From NCBI GenBank assembly GCA_959602875.1, contig CAUGVQ010000032.1, positions 1 through 18,510 on the forward strand: a stretch of 18,510 nt of DNA, given 5' to 3'. Below the pieces are notes generated by a model. The model did no database searches. It was given only the letters and a program-made list of their open reading frames with translations, and had not been told where the DNA came from. A program made the position numbers and the translations under genes. Positions 14,088 through 18,510 of this stretch are shown here, one piece after another (position 1 is the stretch's first letter; each line of letters begins with the position of its first letter). The stretch is from an uncultured Collinsella sp. Lineage in GTDB: Bacteria > Actinomycetota > Coriobacteriia > Coriobacteriales > Coriobacteriaceae.

Positions 14088-15278
14088 ATGGCTTTGAGGG
14101 CCACGATTGTCATCCCGACGTACTGGGCAAGCGGAGCGGACGGGCTCCAGTCTCCCGGCGCCTACGACCATGCGACCGAGCTGGGCGATCCCAACCCGGA
14201 GCTCGAGCGCTGCCTTGCCTCGCTCGAGCAGGTGCGCGATCTTGTCCGCATCATTCTTCTGGTGGTGTGCCCCGTGTCGGCAACCGTCGAAGTCTCTCGC
14301 CGCGTTGCCGAGATTGTGGGTGCGCACCCCAAGCTGTCGATAACGACGGTTACCAACGTGGAGGCAGCACGTATCGCCGACCGCATCGCCGATCTCGCCC
14401 CAACGGCAACTGGCGAGTGCGTCTCTCTGCGCGGCTACGGCGCGATCCGCAACATGGGGCTTGCGGTCGCCGCCATCCTTGGCCACGATGCCGTCATCTT
14501 TTTGGACGATGACGAGGTCGTCCTCGGCCCCGATTTTATGCGCAAGGCGCTCTATGCGCTCGGCCAGCAAACGCGGCAGGGGCTCCCCATTCTCGCCAAG
14601 ACCGGGTACTTCTACGATCGGGCGGGCTCGCCGCTTGCCGATGAGTCGCGCGTGGGCATCGCGCACCGCTGGTGGACAAAGCGGACGGAGTTCAACGCTT
14701 GGATGCGTCGCGCCCTTGCGGCCACGCGCATCTCGCGGTCCAACTACGTGTGCGGTGGCTGTTTGGCGCTGCACGCCCGCGCCTACAGCCGCATCCCCTT
14801 CGACCCCTTCATCACGCGCGGCGAGGACCTCGACTATCTCTTCAACATGCGTCTCATGGGTCTCGACGTCTGGTTTGACAACCGCTGGGTCGTGCGCCAT
14901 CTGCCGCCGGAGAGCCACGAGCGCGCCCCGCGCTTCATGCAGGACATCTACCGCTGGTACTACGAGCGCGCCAAGCTCGCCTATGCGAGCCGGCAAAACG
15001 ACCTCAACGCCGTCACGCCGGCGTCGCTCATGCCCTACCCAGGGCGATGGATCTCTTCCGAGCTTGATGAGCGGGTTCGCAAGACGGCGCTCGTGCGCGC
15101 TCTGGTTACGCGCGAGCACGCAAGCTACCTGCGCATATGGCGTCGCGGCCGCGCGGAGGCCGAGCAGTATGCGCGCGAATACCAAGATGCCTACCTGCGT
15201 TTTGCGAGCATCTGGCCTACAATCGTCGATGGCCTATGGAACGACCGCGAGCTCGCGGCACTGATTGAGGAGACCTGA
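14088..15278 (+). CDS. Family 2-like glycosyltransferase (GT-A fold)
   Basis: Cytosolic protein of 396 residues predicted to transfer a sugar from a nucleotide donor. It starts with ATIVIPTYW (5-13), has the metal-binding FLDDDE motif (138-143) and a GEDLDY acceptor-site motif (245-250), followed by DVWFDNRWVVRH (260-271), all typical of GT2-like enzymes. No transmembrane segment is evident. The segment after residue 20 is longer than usual between first strand and helix. ATG 14088 is chosen over GTG 14079 because GGGAG (14073-14077) is 10 bases from the ATG but only 1 from the GTG. Its stop overlaps the kinase start (TGATG), so the two are translationally coupled. Donor and acceptor unknown; a surface glycan role is a guess. 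Confidence 0.85.
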   Translation: MALRATIVIPTYWASGADGLQSPGAYDHATELGDPNPELERCLASLEQVRDLVRIILLVVCPVSATVEVSRRVAEIVGAHPKLSITTVTNVEAARIADRIADLAPTATGECVSLRGYGAIRNMGLAVAAILGHDAVIFLDDDEVVLGPDFMRKALYALGQQTRQGLPILAKTGYFYDRAGSPLADESRVGIAHRWWTKRTEFNAWMRRALAATRISRSNYVCGGCLALHARAYSRIPFDPFITRGEDLDYLFNMRLMGLDVWFDNRWVVRHLPPESHERAPRFMQDIYRWYYERAKLAYASRQNDLNAVTPASLMPYPGRWISSELDERVRKTALVRALVTREHASYLRIWRRGRAEAEQYAREYQDAYLRFASIWPTIVDGLWNDRELAALIEET

Positions 15279-16630
15279 TGGCATCGACGTACCGGGGAAG
15301 GCGCGCCGCCGATCTGGCGCTCTGGGCAGGCACCGTGGTGTGCGCCTGCATCATCGCCGTGATTTTGCTGTACCTGTTCGCCACGCATGTGGAGTTCACG
15401 CTCACGGGCGTCGCCACCGTGGCGTTCGTGGTCTTCCTCGTGTTGTTTGCGCGTCTGTGCCGCAACCCCGATACGCTGCGCTCCCGCTATACGGAAGAGA
15501 CGCTCTCCGTCGCCTCCGAGATGCTCGAGGCCCTCAAAGACGGCCTCACGCCCGAGAGCGCCCAAGAGATCTGCAAGCGCCTCATCCCGCAGACCCGCGC
15601 GAGCACCATCGCCATCACCGACGCCGAGCACGTGCTCGCCTGCGTGGGCGACCTTGCCGAGGACTTCCCCGCAGGCTCTCCCATCCATACCAAGGCGACC
15701 CACTACGTCATCAAGCACGGTATCGTCCAGTCGTTCATGAACCCGCTCGGCGTTTCGGGCGAGACCGGGCGCAAGATCCAGATCCCCGCGGGCATCATCG
15801 CGCCGCTCAAGGTGGGCGAGCGTACGGTCGGGGCGCTCAAGTTCTACTTCCACTCCCCGCGCTCAGTGAACCGCACGCAGTACGCGCTGGTCACGGGTTT
15901 CTCTGAGCTGCTGTCCACCCAGCTCGCCATCCACGAGCTCGAGATTCAAGAGGAGCTTACCGCGCGTGCCGAGGTCCGTGCCCTGCAGGCACAGATCAAC
16001 CCGCATTTTCTGTTCAACACGCTCAACACCATCGCTTCCTTCACGCGCACCGATCCCACGCGCGCCCGCGAGCTTCTGCGCGAGTTCTCGTCATTCTACC
16101 GCTCTACGCTCGATAACTCCGGCTCGCTCATCCCGGTCACGCGTGAGATCGCGCAGACGCGCCGCTACCTCACCTTCGAGCAAGCGCGCTTTGGCGAGGA
16201 CCGTATTCAGGCGACCTTTGAGGTGGGCGATGACGTTGCCGACACCCCGGTGCCGGCGTTTCTCATTCAGCCGCTGGTTGAAAATGCGGTGCGCCACGCC
16301 CTTTCCGACGAAGGGGCGCTCCACATCGCTGTCCGCGTTCAGGCGAGCGATGATAACGCCCTGTCCATCGAAGTCGCCGACGACGGCGTGGGTATGGACG
16401 ACCAGACGGCGGCGCGCCTCTTCGACGCCTCGCTGCCCAAGCCCGATACAAGCTCTCCTCAGGGCGGCGGCGCGGGTGTTGCCATGCGCAACATCTCCGA
16501 GCGTATCCACCGCTTCTACGGGCCGCATTCGTTTGCGCGCGTGGAGTCGACTCCAGGTAAGGGGACGACGGTTACGCTTCACCTCGATCTCTCCGACAGC
16601 ATATTTGCGCGGGGCGATGGGGTAAAATAG
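15278..16630 (+). CDS. LytS/YehU-type sensor histidine kinase
   Basis: Membrane sensor kinase of 450 residues. Two transmembrane helices (about 14-36 and 42-60) are followed by a cytosolic GAF-like domain (about 75-215), the His_kinase domain of the LytS family with QINPHFLFN (239-247, phosphorylated His243), and an HATPase_c domain with N box LVENAVRHA (333-341), G1 DDGVGM (368-373) and G2 GGGAGVAM (396-403). It lacks the 5- or 6-helix 5TM-LYT sensor of LytS itself, so the signal is probably sensed by the GAF domain or the short membrane part. It overlaps the glycosyltransferase stop by one base and precedes its LytTR response regulator by 105 bases. All kinase motifs are intact. Confidence 0.94.
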   Translation: MASTYRGRRAADLALWAGTVVCACIIAVILLYLFATHVEFTLTGVATVAFVVFLVLFARLCRNPDTLRSRYTEETLSVASEMLEALKDGLTPESAQEICKRLIPQTRASTIAITDAEHVLACVGDLAEDFPAGSPIHTKATHYVIKHGIVQSFMNPLGVSGETGRKIQIPAGIIAPLKVGERTVGALKFYFHSPRSVNRTQYALVTGFSELLSTQLAIHELEIQEELTARAEVRALQAQINPHFLFNTLNTIASFTRTDPTRARELLREFSSFYRSTLDNSGSLIPVTREIAQTRRYLTFEQARFGEDRIQATFEVGDDVADTPVPAFLIQPLVENAVRHALSDEGALHIAVRVQASDDNALSIEVADDGVGMDDQTAARLFDASLPKPDTSSPQGGGAGVAMRNISERIHRFYGPHSFARVESTPGKGTTVTLHLDLSDSIFARGDGVK

Positions 16631-16635
16631 AGAAT

Positions 16636-16704
16636 TGTCCGTGTGCTTGCGGACACATCGATGGAGTTCCCGGTTATCCGGGAGAGCCCTCGGCTGCCGG
16701 GGGC
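16636..16704 (+). promoter_or_regulatory. Three consecutive hairpins between kinase and response regulator
   Basis: TGTCCG (16636-16641) pairs with CGGACA (16650-16655), TCCCGG (16668-16673) with CCGGGA (16678-16683) around TTAT, and GCCCTCGG (16686-16693) with CCGGGGGC (16697-16704) around CTG with one wobble pair. None has a T-run, so they look like RNA processing or stability elements, or an unrecognised regulatory leader, rather than terminators. Confidence 0.45.
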
Positions 16705-16735
16705 AATCGGTTAGAGGTTCGAAAGGGAAGTGCCA

Positions 16736-17452
16736 ATGCTCCGTGCCATGATTGTCGACGATGAGGCTCCCGCCCGCTCCGAGTTGCGTTTCTTGTTGGA
16801 GCAGACGGGTAAGACGAGCTCCATCATCGAGGCCTCGAGCGTTCGCTCTGCTATCGAAAAGCTCATGGAGAGCCGTGTCGACGTGGTGTTTCTCGACATC
16901 TCCATGCCGAGCGCGTCGGGCCTGCAACTGGCAGAGGCCCTGCACAAGCTCAAGAACCCGCCCGCCGTTGTGTTCGTGACCGCTTACAGCGACCATGCCG
17001 TGGAGGCGTTCGATGTGGACGCGGTCGACTACCTGCTCAAGCCCGTTGAGGAGGAGCGCTTGGAGCGCGCCCTCGCCAAGGTCGCCCTGCACGTTAAGCC
17101 GCAGGCCGAGCCCAAGTCGAGCATCGAGCGCATTCCGGTGGAGAAGGGCGGCCGCAAGGTCCTCATCCCGGTCGACCAGATCCGCTACATCATGGCCAAG
17201 GACGATTACTCCTGCATCTTCACCGACGACGACCGCTTCCTGTCGACGACCTCGCTCGCCCAGTTCGAGTCCAAGCTCGGTGACTTCGGCTTCTTCCGCG
17301 TGCATCGTCGCTACATCGTGAACCTCGCCTGTGTCGAGGACGTCGAGACGGTGCCCTCCGGTGCGATCCAGCTCGGCATCACCGGTACCGACGAGCGCGT
17401 GCCCGTCTCGCGACGCCGCGTCGTGCCGCTCAAAAAGGCGCTCAGCCTGTAG
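16736..17452 (+). CDS. LytTR family response regulator
   Basis: Transcription regulator of 238 residues: a receiver domain (1-120) with acidic Asp8/Asp9, phosphoacceptor Asp54 (VVFLDISMP), Thr82 and Lys102 (LLKP), then a LytTR DNA-binding domain (about 130-238) with FFRVHRRYIVNL (186-197). The partner is the kinase just upstream. ATG 16736 is chosen because GGGAAG (16725-16730) lies 5 bases before it; a GTG at 16730 overlaps that ribosome-binding site. LytTR regulators often control surface, virulence or transport genes, but no matching LytTR repeat pair was identified in this window. No clear terminator follows. Confidence 0.95.
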   Translation: MLRAMIVDDEAPARSELRFLLEQTGKTSSIIEASSVRSAIEKLMESRVDVVFLDISMPSASGLQLAEALHKLKNPPAVVFVTAYSDHAVEAFDVDAVDYLLKPVEEERLERALAKVALHVKPQAEPKSSIERIPVEKGGRKVLIPVDQIRYIMAKDDYSCIFTDDDRFLSTTSLAQFESKLGDFGFFRVHRRYIVNLACVEDVETVPSGAIQLGITGTDERVPVSRRRVVPLKKALSL

Positions 17453-17537
17453 GCGTGCGGTGGGATTTTACGCGTTCATCAAACGGCTCTTTGGGCCTGC
17501 TGAACGAGATGTAGAATCTGTTCGCCCTGCTCAGATG

Positions 17538-17546
17538 TGCTACACT
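17538..17546 (+). promoter_or_regulatory. Extended -10 promoter of the phosphodiesterase gene
   Basis: TGCTACACT: TACACT (17541-17546) with the TG-n extension, and no clear -35. Start near 17553 leaves a leader of about 30 bases. The same TGCTACACTG stands before the peptidase gene. Confidence 0.5.
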
Positions 17547-17582
17547 GCCAGCTCGGATACACGAGCAAAGGATTTTCGCGAC

Positions 17583-18047
17583 ATGAAGCGCATCGATATC
17601 ATCTCCGACACCCATGGTCGGCTCTCGCGCGCCCTTCTGGCAGAAATCAAAGGTGCCGACCTTGTCATCCATGCGGGGGACCTAACCTCCGAGGCCGATT
17701 GGGACATGCTCCAGAATTACGGCCCCATCAAGGCTGTCCTTGGTAACAATGACTCCTTCTACAACTATGATCCGCCGCTCAAGCGCCTCAACACCTTTGA
17801 GTACGAGGGGCTTGTGTTTGCGGTCTCGCATTATCGCGAGGACCTGCCCGTCGGCGCGATCGACGTGGGCGTCTGCGGTCATACGCATCGCGCCCGCGTG
17901 GCCGAGCAGGGGCGCTGCCTGGTGGTGAACCCCGGTTCCGCCACGAGCCCGCGTGACTCCGCCAAGCCCTCCATTGCACGCATGTATGTGGAGGATGGCA
18001 AGGTGGTCTCCGTCGACATTCTGCGTATCGCGAGCGCTTGGGAGTAG
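17583..18047 (+). CDS. YfcE/MJ0936-family metallophosphoesterase
   Basis: Small cytosolic calcineurin-like phosphoesterase of 154 residues, probably a phosphodiesterase; physiological substrate unknown. Metal-binding motifs appear in the expected order: SDTHG (8-12, Asp9/His11), HAGDL (30-34, Asp33), GNND (54-57), His83 (SHY) and GHTH (99-102), then NPGS (116-119). The usual GNCD reads GNND and the usual THGH region reads SHYRED, both tolerated variants but worth noting. The ATG at 17583 is supported by AAGGA (17568-17572) 10 bases upstream and by family sequence starting there; the frame is open further upstream only across the end of the response regulator gene. It has its own extended -10 promoter. 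Confidence 0.92.
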   Translation: MKRIDIISDTHGRLSRALLAEIKGADLVIHAGDLTSEADWDMLQNYGPIKAVLGNNDSFYNYDPPLKRLNTFEYEGLVFAVSHYREDLPVGAIDVGVCGHTHRARVAEQGRCLVVNPGSATSPRDSAKPSIARMYVEDGKVVSVDILRIASAWE

Positions 18048-18138
18048 CGCGCCCCTGTTCGCCGACGGCAATTCTGGAAACAAAAGCGCAGGTAACGAAG
18101 CGATTTGGGCGCTCTGCCAAAATAATCGAAAAAAGTAC

Positions 18139-18168
18139 TTGCGCCGCCGATTGTCTTCTGTGTATACT
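18139..18168 (+). promoter_or_regulatory. Promoter of the tRNA-Asp gene
   Basis: TATACT (18163-18168, 5/6 match to -10) lies 18 bases after TTGCGC (18139-18144, 3/6 match to -35), with transcription start expected about 15 bases before the tRNA. The upstream AT-rich block (18120-18136) could act as an UP element. Confidence 0.6.
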
Positions 18169-18189
18169 TACCACCGCAGCATTTGCTGA

Positions 18190-18267
<78 letters not shown>

Positions 18268-18278
18268 TTGTTTGTAAG

Positions 18279-18303
18279 AGCCCCGCCAAGCGCGGGGCTT
18301 TTG
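18279..18303 (+). terminator. Intrinsic terminator after tRNA-Asp
   Basis: AGCCCCGC (18279-18286) pairs perfectly with GCGGGGCT (18292-18299) around a 5-base loop, followed by TTTTGCTT. It starts 12 bases past the tRNA. Confidence 0.92.
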
Positions 18304-18320
18304 CTTATCAAGGGGACGCC

Positions 18321-18510
18321 ATGGATATCTCGAGAAAGACGGATTACGCGCTGCGCATCCTTGCCATGCTGGTAGAGAACGGCAACGAGCTGCTCTCTGT
18401 TCGGGTGGCGGCGGAAGAGGTCGATGTGCCGTATTCCTTCGCGCGTTCCATCCAGCACGGCCTTGTCCAGGCCGGGATCATCGAGAGCCTGCGCGGCGTG
18501 CGCGGCGGCA
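18321..18510 (+). CDS. Rrf2 family transcriptional regulator, 3' end cut by window
   Basis: Only the first 63 residues are present. MDISRKTDYALRILAML is the typical Rrf2 N-terminus, followed by a winged helix-turn-helix (about 25-60: SVRVAAEEVDVPYSFARSIQ) and LRGVRGG. The cysteine cluster that would show Fe-S binding (IscR/NsrR type) lies beyond the window, so the signal cannot be told. The ATG has AGGGG (18311-18315) 5 bases upstream. A terminator separates it from tRNA-Asp, and no room for a normal promoter remains beyond the terminator, so read-through or a promoter in the tRNA region may drive it. Confidence 0.9.
   Translation, partial: MDISRKTDYALRILAMLVENGNELLSVRVAAEEVDVPYSFARSIQHGLVQAGIIESLRGVRGG

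Noticed and set aside
13827..15185. 452-codon open frame on the minus strand
   Set aside because: It is antisense to the glycosyltransferase gene, has arginine/histidine-rich low-meaning sequence typical of GC-rich shadow frames, and resembles no protein.
16091..17305. 404-codon minus-strand frame opposite kinase and response regulator
   Set aside because: It spans two well-defined plus-strand genes and has no recognisable domain.

Overview
The window looks like a piece of chromosome from a high-GC, strictly anaerobic gut-type actinobacterium of the Coriobacteriia, probably Collinsella or a close relative. This is an inference: the protein families (a one-chain pyruvate:ferredoxin oxidoreductase, a GC-rich Shine-Dalgarno-led gene layout, a QueT transporter, a LytTR two-component pair and a MurNAc PTS operon) and the codon use fit that group, but no phylogenetic marker was tested.

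Layout. (1) 1-3380 (+) is the 3' 95% or so of nifJ, pyruvate:ferredoxin oxidoreductase, cut by the window start. (2) 3381-5152 is an accessory-looking stretch: an 85-bp long imperfect hairpin, three tandem 19-bp repeats, an orphan AAA+/ORC-like ATPase with a C-terminal winged helix (3626-4729, +), then 423 bp without a gene that contain a 197-bp element with 27-bp terminal inverted repeats. (3) 5153-9622 (-) is a cell-wall sugar recycling cluster read right to left: RpiR-type regulator (MurR-like), murQ etherase, a PTS EIIBC permease (MurP-like) and mupG 6-phospho-N-acetylmuramidase. Together they would import MurNAc or MurNAc-GlcNAc with phosphorylation, split the disaccharide-phosphate, and convert MurNAc-6P to GlcNAc-6P. 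A strong hairpin and a possible separate promoter lie between murP and mupG. (4) 9829-10728 (-) is a membrane-anchored C39-like peptidase with a clear terminator. (5) 10888-18047 (+) holds a zinc-dependent phospholipase C-like protein, a UMF1-type MFS transporter, a QueT-type ECF substrate-binding protein, a family 2-like glycosyltransferase translationally coupled to a LytS-type histidine kinase, the LytTR response regulator, and a YfcE/MJ0936-type phosphodiesterase. (6) 18190-18267 is tRNA-Asp(GTC), followed by a terminator and the start of an Rrf2-family regulator that runs off the window.

Most gene starts were moved downstream from the longest open frame to an ATG with a Shine-Dalgarno sequence. 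The most unusual sequence is the noncoding DNA: the 19-bp repeats before the ATPase, the MITE-like element, the candidate operators of the MurNAc genes, and three structured leaders (before queT, before the glycosyltransferase, and between kinase and response regulator). No CRISPR array, phage module or complete insertion sequence is seen, and no clearly new multi-gene system; the nearest candidate is the orphan ATPase with its repeats.
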